This document shows positions 11,104-22,157 of a stretch of 64,000 bases of DNA, piece after piece. Location: NCBI GenBank assembly GCA_947095585.1, contig OX352763.1, positions 61,165,016-61,229,015 on the forward strand, written 5' to 3'. The translations under genes were made by a program, and so were the position numbers. Within the stretch, counting starts at the first letter, position 1. Each line of letters starts with the position of its first letter. The stretch is from Nephrocerus scutellatus (Eukaryota; Arthropoda; Insecta; Diptera; Pipunculidae). Below the pieces are notes generated by a model. The model searched no databases. It had not been told where the DNA came from and saw nothing but the letters and a program-made list of their open reading frames with translations.

Positions 11104-11772
11104 GGGCTCCGTAGGGCGGCAGATACCGAAAATATGAGGAATAGTCGTCAGGTTTACTGTAAGATTACGAGTGATTTTATTGGAATGTTTTCGACTCTTG
11201 CATGCCTATTCATCGATATTCAAAAATAATGCTCGATACGCATAATGTGTGTAAGTATGTAGAATATGACCGCCCGCGTCAAGTATTTTTGGGTTCGTTC
11301 GCCTGTGCTGCTGCGTTGACATATTTATTTCCACAAGCGAACGACCTCATTATTTCATTACCATTTCCATGAGTCGCTTACTCAGCGCAATGCATGGAAA
11401 GGGTAATTAACGTTTTAAGCGGCCAGCGCTCGTTTGCCCATGATGCTTAGATTGCATATTTATTTTCATAGGCGAACGACCGCTGGTCATAAATTATGCT
11501 ATTGGAAATGTTTTATATTTTTGTTCTTATGCACCGTGCGTGCTATTAAAAAATACGTATGGGTTATTTTTGTTTGATTTTGTTTTCATGCACCAAGCAT
11601 ATTATTGATTTGTGTATTCTTTTGTTTTCATACACCGAGCGTGCTATTAATGAATGCATATTAAGTTTTGTATTTTGCTTTACACTTTGTGAGGCACTAG
11701 AGTCGATGTAAGGTCGAAAGCGTTGTATGTTTTTAGGCATGTTATTCATGTGATCGCTGGTGCGATCCCTCA
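11104..11772 (-). repeat. Gypsy-A 3' LTR (left copy)
   Basis: Matches 23779-24493 from GGGCTCCGTAGGGCG to GCGATCCCTCA with many small differences and one indel of about 45 bp. On the minus strand it starts TGAGGGATCGC. The purine-rich GAAATGGTGG precedes it at 11774-11786. The divergence between the two LTRs contrasts with the near identity of the internal duplicates. Confidence 0.75.
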
Positions 11773-13160
11773 CACCACCATTTCAAAATGTTATGTTATT
11801 TCAAAATGTTATGTTATTTCAAAATGTTATGTTTGCTATGAATAATTATTAACTTGGTTTTTATTTACTATGAATAATTATTTTATTTACCTAAATTTAC
11901 AATGTCTTAATTTTAAATAAATTCATTTAAATTATTAACTTTTTACAAATTTACTTACATTATTTTTATTAAAAGTGACAAAATTTTTTTTTTTAATAAT
12001 GTTATTAATAAATGGTTTTGCTTAGTATTTATAATACTTCTTAATTACTAGGGCATTTTAAAGTAATTTGATCTTTATTATTCTCGTTTCTAATCCTAGT
12101 ACTTATTCCTAACGTTATCTATTTTATTAATTATTCTGGATATATCCTAGTACTTAAATTGTTAAAATTCTATTATTCTATTATTAATTCTAATACTTAT
12201 TCTAAACCGGTTTCTTCTAATCTGCAAACTTGTGGTCTCTCTCCTTCCTTTTCTTTTTTAAAATCTCTATATTAACTTCGCGTGCACGTGGATGGGTGGC
12301 TGGCTGGTCAGATGGTCTGATCAATTTCAACCCACTTCCCATAGCCCGATTTTATTGAAATTTTGCATACATGTATATTTCCGGTGACAACACTTTCTAT
12401 TAAAACTTGAGGCCCCTCGGACCTCGGGGTCTCCCGCAAAAAGTCTCTCCACCGGTCCCGATTTCGAGCCGATGTCATCCAGTTTGGCATGTGCATACCC
12501 AATAAAAAATACTTTTTCTAAAATTTGGTAGTGATCAGGCCCCGGGTTCGGCATTTTTTTTAATTTCTTATAGTGGCATCAGAAACCGTCGTACTTTAAT
12601 GACTGTGTGCGGTGGGTGCTGCGCAGTCGGCTGCGCTACATGGTTTTGGTGGTGGAGAGAGAAAGAAATCTTAGCTCACGCACAAATGAACCCAGCAAAT
12701 GAAACGAGACATAAATGTTTTATGCTTAATTCAACTTACTTACTTATTTACTGAATTGTATTTTTATTGATGTCGTTTTTTGTTGTCGATATCAACTTAC
12801 AGATAGAACAACAAGTTTTCACAATATTCTGTCATTTGGCATTTTCAAAAATTATTTCAGAGCAGTCTCAGATCAGAACTCTTTCTCAAGAAAAATGCTC
12901 GTGTTTCTTATTTGCTCAGAGTATGAGCGTGCTCTAAGTGCTCAGAATAAAATGATATGAGCATTTTCAAATTTGAAATCTGATGTCAAATGTCTCTTTC
13001 GATTATTTTCTCCTACAATAAAAAAAATAAAAAATGACCCAGAATCGAGGGGCTGCCATATCAATTTCTGCGATTAGAGAATTTAGATGAAAAATTTTTT
13101 ATGGGTTGTTTTTTTTTGAGAAGAGAAAAAAAAATAAGTTAGTCTAAACTGAAAAACAGT
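11773..13160 (-). other. Gypsy-A 3' noncoding region, copy A
   Basis: About 1.4 kb between the integrase remnant and the 3' LTR. It is AT-rich at both ends. A GC-richer block at about 12240-12650 has short open frames on the minus strand that I take to be chance. No env or other domain is recognised. The region recurs almost unchanged at 14726-16115, with only a few base changes seen by eye. Confidence 0.6.
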
Positions 13161-14150
13161 TGTTTTAATATATACACAAGAAATTTCTTTATTCGGTTTC
13201 GGATCTTCGTTTTCTTGCCCTTGTATTAGATTACGCAGTTTACTCCTTCTTCAGATAATAATATGTAAATAGGATCCAGTTTTCTTCTATTTTCGTTTTC
13301 AACAAAACTAAACTACCTATCTCAAAACTAGTTTCTTTACTTCTAGCCTTCCTGTGTTCCTATCGTTTTTTCTGTCTAGAAGTGTATCTCTCGTATTTCT
13401 ATGAGCGATTTGAAACTTCTTTCTAAGTCAATTACGTAATCTTCGTAGTTGTATCTTGGTTCTACATGTCTTGTTAAGTTTGAAGGTAATGTACATCGTC
13501 GACCGAATACTTATTCAAATGGTGTATAACTGTATACCCTGTTTCTGTATGTACTGTGGTGTTGTAACAAGATACGTAATACGGTAACCAAGTACACCAG
13601 TCGGTATGCTTATCGCATACGTAGCTTCTGAGGTATGCTCCGAGAACCTTATGGGAATTTTCTAACGCTCCTATACTTTCGTGATGGTAGGCTGTAGATT
13701 ACAATTGTTCTGTTTTTAGTAATTTGCACACATCCCTAAAAATGTTGTTTATAAATTCTGTTCCTTGATCAGAGGCTACAGTTTTTGTAACTCCATAATT
13801 TGAATTCTCCGTGAATTTGGTCAGTTCGTCTTGTAAAGTCAGTACGTACCTATATCCATTCACCGATTCGTCTAAAGGACCTAGTAAGTCCAAATATATT
13901 TTGTCGAAACTGGATTCTGCAGTTGAAGTTATTTCCATTGGCTGTTTCTTGGGTGTAATATGTTTATACTTCTGACACATTGTACAATGCTTTACATATG
14001 TAGCTATGTCGTTCTGCATTCCTGTCCAGAAGTATTTTTGTTTAATCGTTTTCATCATGCGGTTTATTCCTGCATGTCCCCTTGTTGGAATATATGATAA
14101 TCGTTGAGCAATAGTTTCTTTTTATGAGGATGAGTTATTTTATTTCAGTC
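13160..14150 (-). pseudogene. Gypsy-A integrase remnant, copy A
   Basis: From right to left: part of the HHCC zinc finger (HCTMCQKYK near 13970), the first catalytic Asp in YLDLLGPL, then ASDQGTEF with the second Asp near 13765. Between ELTKF and the SNYGVTK block the core is shorter than usual by roughly 25 residues. A stop follows LLKTEQL at 13699-13701, and the Glu-bearing block (GALENSHK) lies just beyond it in frame. The same deletion and stop are found in copies B and C. Confidence 0.75.
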
Positions 14151-14479
14151 TGAATTTTGTTAATCTACTTGATGGTTCTTTAAGGGAAAAAGGTAAACTA
14201 ATGGTCTGTGATCTGTCATAATTTTAAATTTTCGTCCAAACAAATATGGTCGTTGTGTTTTATCGCCCATACTATTGCCAGTAACTCTTTTTCGATAGTG
14301 CTATAATTCTTCTCGGCACTTTTCAGAGTCTCGCATAAGCAATGGGTTTGTCATCGAAATTGGACAATACAGCCCCTAGTGCAAAACCTGAGGCGTCTGT
14401 CCGTAAAATGAATTCTTAGTCGAAATTCGGGAATTGAAGAATTTGGGGACTAGTTAGGGTTGTTTTAAGAAGTTGAAAA
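14150..14479 (-). pseudogene. Gypsy-A RNase H fragment, copy A, ending at a breakpoint
   Basis: Minus-strand RNase H-like residues (RTDASGFALGAVLS near 14395) are followed on the upstream side by an abrupt break at 14479. There GAAGTTGAAAAGAC joins unrelated plus-strand env sequence. In copies B and C the same sequence continues into RT. Confidence 0.65.
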
Positions 14480-14693
14480 GACATACGAATACGAAAATTA
14501 CGAATAATAACAATCAAGTTGTCATAAATAGATTAACTATAGAGAAAATAAACGAAATTTCTAATTTAACAAATAACAGGAAAATATAGAAAACCATATT
14601 GTAACGAAAATTAAATATAAGCTAGAATTGATAAAGGAAGAAATCGTTAATATTGCATACGCAATACATTGGGCAAAAGCCAACATCGTGAAC
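14480..14693 (+). pseudogene. env: Trapped errantivirus env fragment
   Basis: Plus-strand reading gives NNNNQVVINRLTIEKINEI and, after a frame change near 14590, KLELIKEEIVNIAYAIHWA and ANIVN. This has the look of the helical region of a gypsy-type env. The env frame at 24494 begins with residues that would follow it (ALEFANIKIAS). The simplest reading is that Gypsy-A sequence sits within one env gene. The right edge joins the last 30-35 bp of a Gypsy-A LTR. Confidence 0.55.
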
Positions 14694-16114
14694 ATGTTAT
14701 TCATGTGATCGCTGGTGCGATCCCTCACACCACCATTTCAAAATGTTATGTTATTTCAAAATGTTATGTTATTTCAAAATGTTATGTTTGCTATGAATAA
14801 TTATTAACTTGGTTTTTATTTACTATGAATAATTATTTTATTTACCTAAATTTACAATGTCTTAATTTTAAATAAATTCATTTAAATTATTAACTTTTTA
14901 CAAATTTACTTACATTATTTTTATTAAAAGTGACAAAATTTTTTTTTTTAATAATGTTATTAATAAATGGTTTTGCTTAGTATTTATAATACTTCTTAAT
15001 TACTAGGGCATTTTAAAGTAATTTGATCTTTATTATTCTCGTTTCTAATCCTAGTACTTATTCCTAACGTTATCTGTTTTATTAATTATTCTGGATATAT
15101 CCTAGTACTTAAATTGTTAAAATTCTATTATTCTATTATTAATTCTAATACTTATTCTAAACCGGTTTCTTCTAATCTGCAAACTTGTGGTCTCTCTCCT
15201 TCCTTTTCTTTTTTAAAATCTCTATATTAACTTCGCGTGCACGTGGATGGGTGGCTGGCTGGTCAGATGGTCTGATCAATTTCAACCCACTTCCCATAGC
15301 CCGATTTTATTGAAATTTTGCATACATGTATATTTCCGGTGACAACACTTTCTATTAAAACTTGAGGCCCCTCGGACCTCGGGGTCTCCCGCAAAAAGTC
15401 TCTCCACCGGTCCCGATTTCGAGCCGATGTCATCCAGTTTGGCATGTGCATACCCAATAAAAAATACTTTTTCTAAAATTTGGTAGTGATCAGGCCCCGG
15501 GTTCGGCATTTTTTTTAATTTCTTATAGTGGCATCAGAAACCGTCGTACTTTAATGACTGTGTGCGGTGGGTGCTGCGCAGTCGGCTGCGCTACATGGTT
15601 TTGGTGGTGGAGAGAGAAAGAAATCTTAGCTCACGCACAAATGAACCCAGCAAATGAAACGAGACATAAATGTTTTATGCTTAATTCCACTTACTTACTT
15701 ATTTACTGAATTGTATTTTTATTGATGTCGTTTTTTGTTGTCGATATCAACTTACAGATAGAACAACAAGTTTTCACAATATTCTGTCATTTGGCATTTT
15801 CAAAAATTATTTCAGAGCAGTCTCAGATCAGAACTCTTTCTCAAGAAAAATGCTCGTGTTTCTTATTTGCTCAGAGTATGAGCGTGCTCTAAGTGCTCAG
15901 AATAAAATGATATGAGCATTTTCAAATTTGAAATCTGATGTCAAATGTCTCTTTCGATTATTTTCTCCTACAATAAAAAAAATAAAAAATGACCCAGAAT
16001 CGAGGGGCTGCCATATCAATTTCTGCGATTAGAGAATTTAGATGAAAAATTTTTTATGGGTTGTTTTTTTTTGAGAAGAGAAAAAAAAATAAGTTAGTCT
16101 AAACTGAAAAACAG

Positions 16115-17105
16115 TTGTTTTAATATATACACAAGAAATTTCTTTATTCGGTTTCGGATCTTCGTTTTCTTGCCCTTGTATTAGATTACGCAGTTTACTC
16201 CTTCTTCAGATAATAATATGTAAATAGGATCCAGTTTTCTTCTATTTTCGTTTTCAACAAAACTAAACTACCTATCTCAAAACTAGTTTCTTTACTTCTA
16301 GCCTTCCTGTGTTCCTATCGTTTTTTCTGTCTAGAAGTGTATCTCTCGTATTTCTATGAGCGATTTGAAACTTCTTTCTAAGTCAATTACGTAATCTTCG
16401 TAGTTGTATCTTGGTTCTACATGTCTTGTTAAGTTTGAAGGTAATGTACATCGTCGACCGAATACTTATTCAAATGGTGTATAACTGTATACCCTGTTTC
16501 TGTATGTACTGTGGTGTTGTAACAAGATACGTAATACGGTAACCAAGTACACCAGTCGGTATGCTTATCGCATACGTAGCTTCTGAGGTATGCTCCGAGA
16601 ACCTTATGGGAATTTTCTAACGCTCCTATACTTTCGTGATGGTAGGCTGTAGATTACAATTGTTCTGTTTTTAGTAATTTGCACACATCCCTAAAAATGT
16701 TGTTTATAAATTCTGTTCCTTGATCAGAGGCTACAGTTTTTGTAACTCCATAATTTGAATTCTCCGTGAATTTGGTCAGTTCGTCTTGTAAAGTCAGTAC
16801 GTACCTATATCCATTCACCGATTCGTCTAAAGGACCTAGTAAGTCCAAATATATTTTGTCGAAACTGGATTCTGCAGTTGAAGTTATTTCCATTGGCTGT
16901 TTCTTGGGTGTAATATGTTTATACTTCTGACACATTGTACAATGCTTTACATATGTAGCTATGTCGTTCTGCATTCCTGTCCAGAAGTATTTTTGTTTAA
17001 TCGTTTTCATCATGCGGTTTATTCCTGCATGTCCCCTTGTTGGAATATATGATAATCGTTGAGCAATAGTTTCTTTTTATGAGGATGAGTTATTTTATTT
17101 CAGTC
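16115..17105 (-). pseudogene. Gypsy-A integrase remnant, copy B
   Basis: Same sequence as copy A at +2955. The zinc-finger Cys pair, the DLLGPL Asp, the shortened core and the stop at 16654-16656 are all shared. Because the lesions are identical, copies A and B descend from one already defective template. Confidence 0.75.
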
Positions 17106-17765
17106 TGAATTTTGTTAATCTACTTGATGGTTCTTTAAGGGAAAAAGGTAAACTAATGGTCTGTGATCTGTCATAATTTTAAATTTTCGTCCAAACAAAT
17201 ATGGTCGTTGTGTTTTATCGCCCATACTATTGCCAGTAACTCTTTTTCGATAGTGCTATAATTCTTCTCGGCACTTTTCAGAGTCTCGCATAAGCAATGG
17301 GTTTGTCATCGAAATTGGACAATACAGCCCCTAGTGCAAAACCTGAGGCGTCTGTCCGTAAAATGAATTCTTAGTCGAAATTCGGGAATTGAAGAATTTG
17401 GGGACTAGTTAGGGTTGTTTTAAGAAGTTGAAAAGACTTTTTACAGTTTTGGTTAAAATTGAATTCTACGTTTTTCCTAAGTAATTTGTTAAGTGCGATG
17501 GCTATTGTGGCAAAGTTTGGAATAAATTTACGGTAGTAATTAGCAAATGCTACGAATCTTCTTACATCGTCTGCATTTGTTGGGGTAGGATAATTGCTAA
17601 TTGCTGCTGATTTTGTCGGATCTGGGTAAATTCCCTTTTCGGAAATAATGTGCCCTACATACAATACTTCTTTTCGTAGAAAGGCACACTTTCCTGGATG
17701 CATTTTTAGGTTTACTTTCCTAAGTCGTTTGAACACGTCTATCAAATTTTTGTTATGATCTATGA
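17105..17765 (-). pseudogene. Gypsy-A RT/RNase H fragment, copy B
   Basis: An open minus-strand frame at 17371-17745 covers the RT thumb and the start of RNase H: KMHPGKCAFLRKEVLYVGH, then DDVRRFVAFANYYRKFIPNF. It is truncated on its N-terminal side by the breakpoint at 17765, so the catalytic YLDD block is missing. A stop just after FPNFD separates it from the RNase H Asp block. Copy C carries the same region with a 1-bp deletion near 18884. Confidence 0.75.
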
Positions 17766-18560
17766 GCGTATTTCTATGAGCGATTTGAAACTTCTTTCTA
17801 AGTCAATTACGTAATCTTCGTAGTTGTATCTTGGCTCTACATGTCTTGTTAAGTTTGAAGGTAATGTACATCGTCGACCGAATACTTATTCAAATGGTGT
17901 ATAACTGTATACCCTGTTTCTGTATGTACTGTGGTGTTGTAACAAGATACGTAATACGGTAACCAAGTACACCAGTCGGTATGCTTATCGCATACATAGC
18001 TTCTGAGGTATGCTCCGAGAACCTTATGGGAATTTTCTAACGCTCCTATACTTTCGTGGTGGTAGGCTGTAGATTACAATTGTTCTGTTTTTAGTAATTT
18101 GCACACATCCCTAAAAATGTTGTTTATAAATTCTGTTCCTTGATCAGAGGCTACAGTTTTTGTAACTCCATAATTTGAATTCTCCGTGAATTTGGTCAGT
18201 TCGTCTTGTAAAGTCAGTACGTACCTATATCCATTCACCGATTCGTCTAAAGGACCTAGTAAGTCCAAATATATTTTGTCGAAACTGGATTCTGCAGTTG
18301 AAGTTATTTCCATTGGCTGTTTCTTGGGTGTAATATGTTTATACTTCTGACACATTGTACAATGCTTTACATATGTAGCTATGTCGTTCTGCATTCCTGT
18401 CCAGAAGTATTTTTGTTTAATCGTTTTCATCATGCGGTTTATTCCTGCATGTCCCCTTGTTGGAATATATGATAATCGTTGAGCAATAGTTTCTTTTTAT
18501 GAGGATGAGTTATTTTATTTCAGTCTGAATTTTGTTAATCTACTTGATGGTTCTTTAAGG
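17766..18560 (-). pseudogene. Gypsy-A integrase remnant, copy C
   Basis: Repeats 16348-17140 at an offset of 1420 bp, again with the shortened core and the same stop (18074-18076). It starts abruptly at about 17767, inside what would be the C-terminal part. The repeats near the junction share the string CTATGAG, which could have mediated the duplication. Confidence 0.75.
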
Positions 18561-18828
18561 GAAAAAGGTAAACTAATGGTCTGTGATCTGTTATAATTTT
18601 AAATTTTCGTCCAAACAAATATGGTCGTTGTGTTTTATCGCCCATACTATTGCCAGTAACTCTTTTTCGATAGTGCTATAATTCTTCTCGGCACTTTTCA
18701 GAGTCTCGCATAAGCAATGGGTTTGTCATCGAAATTGGACAATACAGCCCCTAGTGCAAAACCTGAGGCGTCTGTCCGTAAAATGAATTCTTAGTCGAAA
18801 TTCGGGAATTGAAGAATTTGGGGACTAG

Positions 18829-20110
18829 TTAGGGTTGTTTTAAGAAGTTGAAAAGACTTTTTACAGTTTTGGTTAAAATTGAATTCACGTTTTTCCTAAG
18901 TAATTTGTTAAGTGCGATGGCTATTGTGGCAAAGTTTGGAATAAATTTACGGTAGTAATTAGCAAATGCTACGAATCTTCTTACATCGTCTGCATTTGTT
19001 GGGGTAGGATAATTGCTAATTGCTGCTGATTTTGTCGGATCTGGGTAAATTCCCTTTTCGGAAATAATGTGCCCTACATACAATACTTCTTTTCGTAGAA
19101 AGGCACACTTTCCTGGATGCATTTTTAGGTTTACTTTCCTAAGTCGTTTGAACACGTCTATCAAATTTTTGTTATGATCTATGAGGTTCGTACCAAACAC
19201 TATTAAGTCATCAAGGTAAACAAAACAGCGTGAGTACGTAAGTCCGGCCATCGCTATTGACATCATCCTTGAGAATTTGCTTGGTGAGATTTTTAGTCCT
19301 ATTGGTAGTCGTTTTAGCTGATAGTGACCGTCCTCCGTTAAAAATGCTGTCATAGGTCTACTTTTCGTTTCCAGTTTCAATTTGGTAGTATCCTTGACTT
19401 AAATCAATACATAGAAAATATACTGCTCCTCCTACCATGTCGTAAATATCACAAATATTGGTTAACGGGAATTTGTCGTCCTCTATTCTCTCATTTACGT
19501 TAATGTAAACTATAACCATTCGGAATTTTTGCAGATTGGTAACAGGATCTCTCTTTTTTGGTACTACGAGTATCGGAGAGTTCCAAGCGGGTACTGATGG
19601 TTCTATTATGTCATTTTCTAGCATGTTGTCTATTTCGTTTTTTATATCCTGTTTTAGTGTATGTGGTAGTCGGTAGGGTTTGGTATATTTTGGTGTCGCT
19701 CCCTCTTTTAGTTTATTTCTGCTTGTCCTATGTGAGTGTAAGTAAGCTTTCAAGTGAAAAATATCGTGGAATTTTGTGCATATTGACTCGATTTCAGTTT
19801 TCTTCTCATTATTCATTGTATCGAAATTTATTTCGCTTAGTAACTTCTTTATTCTCGTGCTTGGTACAGCGTCTTCCTTTTTGTACTGTAAAACGTAATG
19901 CTCGGATACTGGGAATGATATTGGTTCTGCCCATTTAAGGTTTACAGCAATTTCGCGAGTGTTGAGAATTTTGATGGCGATTTTGCCTTGTATGGCCGTA
20001 GATATGGATCCAGCCATGTAAACACCTTTGCACAATTCTTGAGGATAGAATATTGTGGAAACTATATGCTTTGTATTCATCCAATATGTTGCTTCACATC
20101 TTGGAGCCAC
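18829..20110 (-). pseudogene. Gypsy-A reverse transcriptase, copy C
   Basis: Two overlapping minus-strand frames. 19358-20110 holds the linker and fingers (PYRLPHTLKQDI, WNSPILVVPKK, and DLSQGYYQIE with the first catalytic Asp). 18829-19380 holds LPIGLKISPSKFSRMM, CFVYLDDLIVFG (the YLDD catalytic site near 19215) and the thumb. A frameshift near 19370 separates them, and a 1-bp deletion near 18884 breaks the RNase H side. It reaches the mariner insertion on its upstream side at about 20195. Confidence 0.82.
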
Positions 20111-20194
20111 GGTTATGTTATTTAAACTATGTTGTACACATATCGGAACCGAAAGTTGTCTATTATTAATTTTGAAATTTAAATGTAAGGTTTC

Positions 20195-21481
20195 TAAAGG
20201 GTGTTTTTTTTAGGAGGTTTGTTTTTCCGATAGATGTCGTTTTATTTTATGACAGTTGTTTTGACAGCTCAAAGTGGCATTTCTACTCAGTATTGTTTGG
20301 CAAATCATTATGAATAGGTTAACTCCAGAACAACGTTTTCAAATCGTGGAAATTTATTTTCAAAATCAGTGTTCAATTAAAAATGTTTATAGAGCACTTC
20401 GTGAATTTTATGGTGCACATAATCGTCCGTCAGAGACCACCATAAAGAACGTAATTACCAAATTTCGGTCTACATTCACTCTTTTGGATGCCAAGCCACC
20501 GACAAGAATGAGAAGAGTTCGTACAGAAGAAAATATTGCTGTCGTTGAGGCCAGTGTCGAAGAAAACGACAATTTATCGATTCGTCGTCGTGCTCAGCAA
20601 ATTGGACTTTGTCCATCGACTTTATGGAAAATTTTACGTAAAGATTTGGGTTTGGTGCCATACAAAATTCAATTGGTGCAAGAATTAAAGCCACACGACC
20701 ATCGTTTGCGCCGTGAATTCAGTGATTGGTCGTTAAATCAATTGAACGAAGATCCATTTTTTTACCGTAAAATTCTCTTCAGTGATGAGGCGCATTTTTT
20801 GTTAAATGGATACGTCAACAAACAAAATTGTCGCATTTGGAGCAAAGATAATCCACACGCCGTTCAAGAATTACCAATGCATCCTGATAAATGTACTGTT
20901 TGGTGCGGTCTATGGGCTGGTGGGATCATCGGTCCATATTTCTTTAAAAATGAGGAAGGACGACGCGTTACCGTGAATGGAAATCGATACAGAACCATGT
21001 TAAATGAGTTTTTGTTGTCAAATCTTGAAGATATGGATATGGATGAAATGTGGTTTCAACAAGATGGTGCCACTTGCCATACAGCACGTGAAACAATCGA
21101 CTTATTGAAAGAAACTTTCAACGACAACATTATTTCGAGAAATGGTCCGGTGAATTGGCCTCCGCGTTCGTGCGATTTGACGCCACTCGATTACTTTTTG
21201 TGGGGATACGTGAAGTCATTGGTTTATGTGGATAAACCTCAATCGATTGACGCTTTGGAAACCAATATTCAACGTGTCATTGCTGACATACACCCTCAAA
21301 TGCTTGAAAAAGTGCTGGAAAATTGGACCTCCAGAATGACATTTGTGAAAAATAGTCGTGGTAGCCATATGCCAGAAATTGTGTTTAAATGTTAAATGCC
21401 AAAAAATTTTGGTCATTTCATAATTTTATATGTGTTTTATTCAAAAAAAAAATCGGCAACCTCTTAAAAAAACACCCGTTA
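20195..21481 (+). mobile_element. Mariner/Tc1-type DNA transposon, apparently complete
   Basis: The element is 20197-21479 (1283 bp), flanked by TA at 20195-20196 and 21480-21481. Terminal inverted repeats start AAGGGTGTTTTTTTT on the left and, read inward, ACGGGTGTTTTTTT on the right, and extend about 25 bp with a few mismatches (AGGAGGTTTG / AAGAGGTTGCC). It carries one uninterrupted transposase gene. It lies inside Gypsy-A between protease and RT and interrupts that pol frame, so it is younger than Gypsy-A. Confidence 0.9.
20310..21395 (+). CDS. Mariner/Tc1-superfamily transposase, intact
   Basis: A DDE/D transposase that would bind the terminal repeats and cut and paste the element at TA sites. 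The frame is open from 20274, but the ATG at 20310 (MNRLTPEQRF) is the likely start because it opens the conserved helix-turn-helix domain. A second HTH is at about residues 75-115 (IRRRAQQIGLCPSTLWKIL). Catalytic residues are visible: Asp in LFSDEAHF, Asp in FQQDGATCH and Asp in PRSCDLTPLD. I count 36 residues between the second and third. The C-terminal WGYVKSLVY block is typical. About 361 residues, within the family's normal size, with no stops or frameshifts. Confidence 0.92.
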   Translation: MNRLTPEQRFQIVEIYFQNQCSIKNVYRALREFYGAHNRPSETTIKNVITKFRSTFTLLDAKPPTRMRRVRTEENIAVVEASVEENDNLSIRRRAQQIGLCPSTLWKILRKDLGLVPYKIQLVQELKPHDHRLRREFSDWSLNQLNEDPFFYRKILFSDEAHFLLNGYVNKQNCRIWSKDNPHAVQELPMHPDKCTVWCGLWAGGIIGPYFFKNEEGRRVTVNGNRYRTMLNEFLLSNLEDMDMDEMWFQQDGATCHTARETIDLLKETFNDNIISRNGPVNWPPRSCDLTPLDYFLWGYVKSLVYVDKPQSIDALETNIQRVIADIHPQMLEKVLENWTSRMTFVKNSRGSHMPEIVFKC

Positions 21482-21740
21482 GATCGATTACCGCACCAAA
21501 CTCCATTAGGAAGTTTGCTCCAATAATACCATCGACGGGTATCGGGAAGGAATGGGGTACTACATGGAATTCGTACGGAATGCTGTTCTTTCCGAAATGT
21601 AAGGTGCTAGTACAAGTGCCATTTGAACGTAGATTCCCTGCTATACCTATAATGTTCGTACTATAGTTTTCTTCTATTGGTATAATTCCCTCAACTACGG
21701 AACTTTTTATTACGCAAATCCGGTGACTAATAAGCATCAT
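21441..21740 (-). pseudogene. Gypsy-A protease remnant
   Basis: The minus-strand frame holds the C-terminal half of a retropepsin (FPIPVDGIIGANFLMEFGA), followed downstream by the mariner. The N-terminal half with the catalytic Asp is not recognisable; stops occur at about 21741-21760. The pol frame resumes across the mariner at about 20180. Inactive as it stands. Confidence 0.65.
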
Positions 21741-21749
21741 GTGACTTTG

Positions 21750-22157
21750 TTATTGTTAGATTTTGTTTGTACATAAAGGCCGTTTTCTATCCCCGTCGTA
21801 TATATGGTACTTAGTATATCGGGACTTATAGACTCCCCTTCGAAGGGTCGGCTGTCCCCTCGGTGGGTTGTTCGTTTCCCAATGCTCTTACCATTTGGTT
21901 GTTACTTGGGTTTACCATTGTTTGTCCTTATAGTATTGTTATTATCTATATCTCTATTCGGAACGTAGTTTCTATTATCGTAACCCTGTCAGTAGTTGTT
22001 ATTCTGGTAGCTTGCTCTATGGCGATTATCAGAATTGCTCTGTGGAATTACTCTGTTATTGTTATTCTGGTTGGAGTTGTAATTGTTGATCATGTTATTG
22101 TCGTTGCGTCCCCTAGAGTTTTTTCCTCTTAAATTTTGTTCTCTTAAGTTTTGTCCT
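21750..22157 (-). pseudogene. Gypsy-A gag C-terminal, Asn/Arg-rich nucleocapsid remnant
   Basis: Minus-strand translation is rich in Asn, Arg and Gln (NSRGRNDNN, NNYNSNQNNNN) and is interrupted by stops. This is the nucleic-acid-binding end of gag. No zinc knuckle is visible, as in several Mdg1-like and errantivirus-like gags. The DNA at 22130-22225 contains four to five short tandem repeats of TCTAAAGTTNTGTCC that code for the TLED repeats at the end of the gag frame. Confidence 0.55.

Larger units (their letters stand above)
14694..17765 (-). repeat. Gypsy-A duplicate, copy B
   Basis: 14694-17434 repeats 11739-14479 at a constant offset of 2955 bp with only a few base differences. It begins inside the LTR, with only about 78 bp of LTR kept. 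It then runs 330 bp further into RT and ends at 17765, where the frame breaks after GATCTATGAG and restarts in integrase sequence. Either a tandem duplication or an assembly duplication could produce this. Confidence 0.75.

Noticed and set aside
12308..12554. Two overlapping minus-strand frames (also at 15263-15509)
   Set aside because: Short, no domain, and present twice only because the region is duplicated.
21863..22132. Hydrophobic Ile/Val-rich plus-strand frame
   Set aside because: Antisense of the Asn-rich end of Gypsy-A gag.
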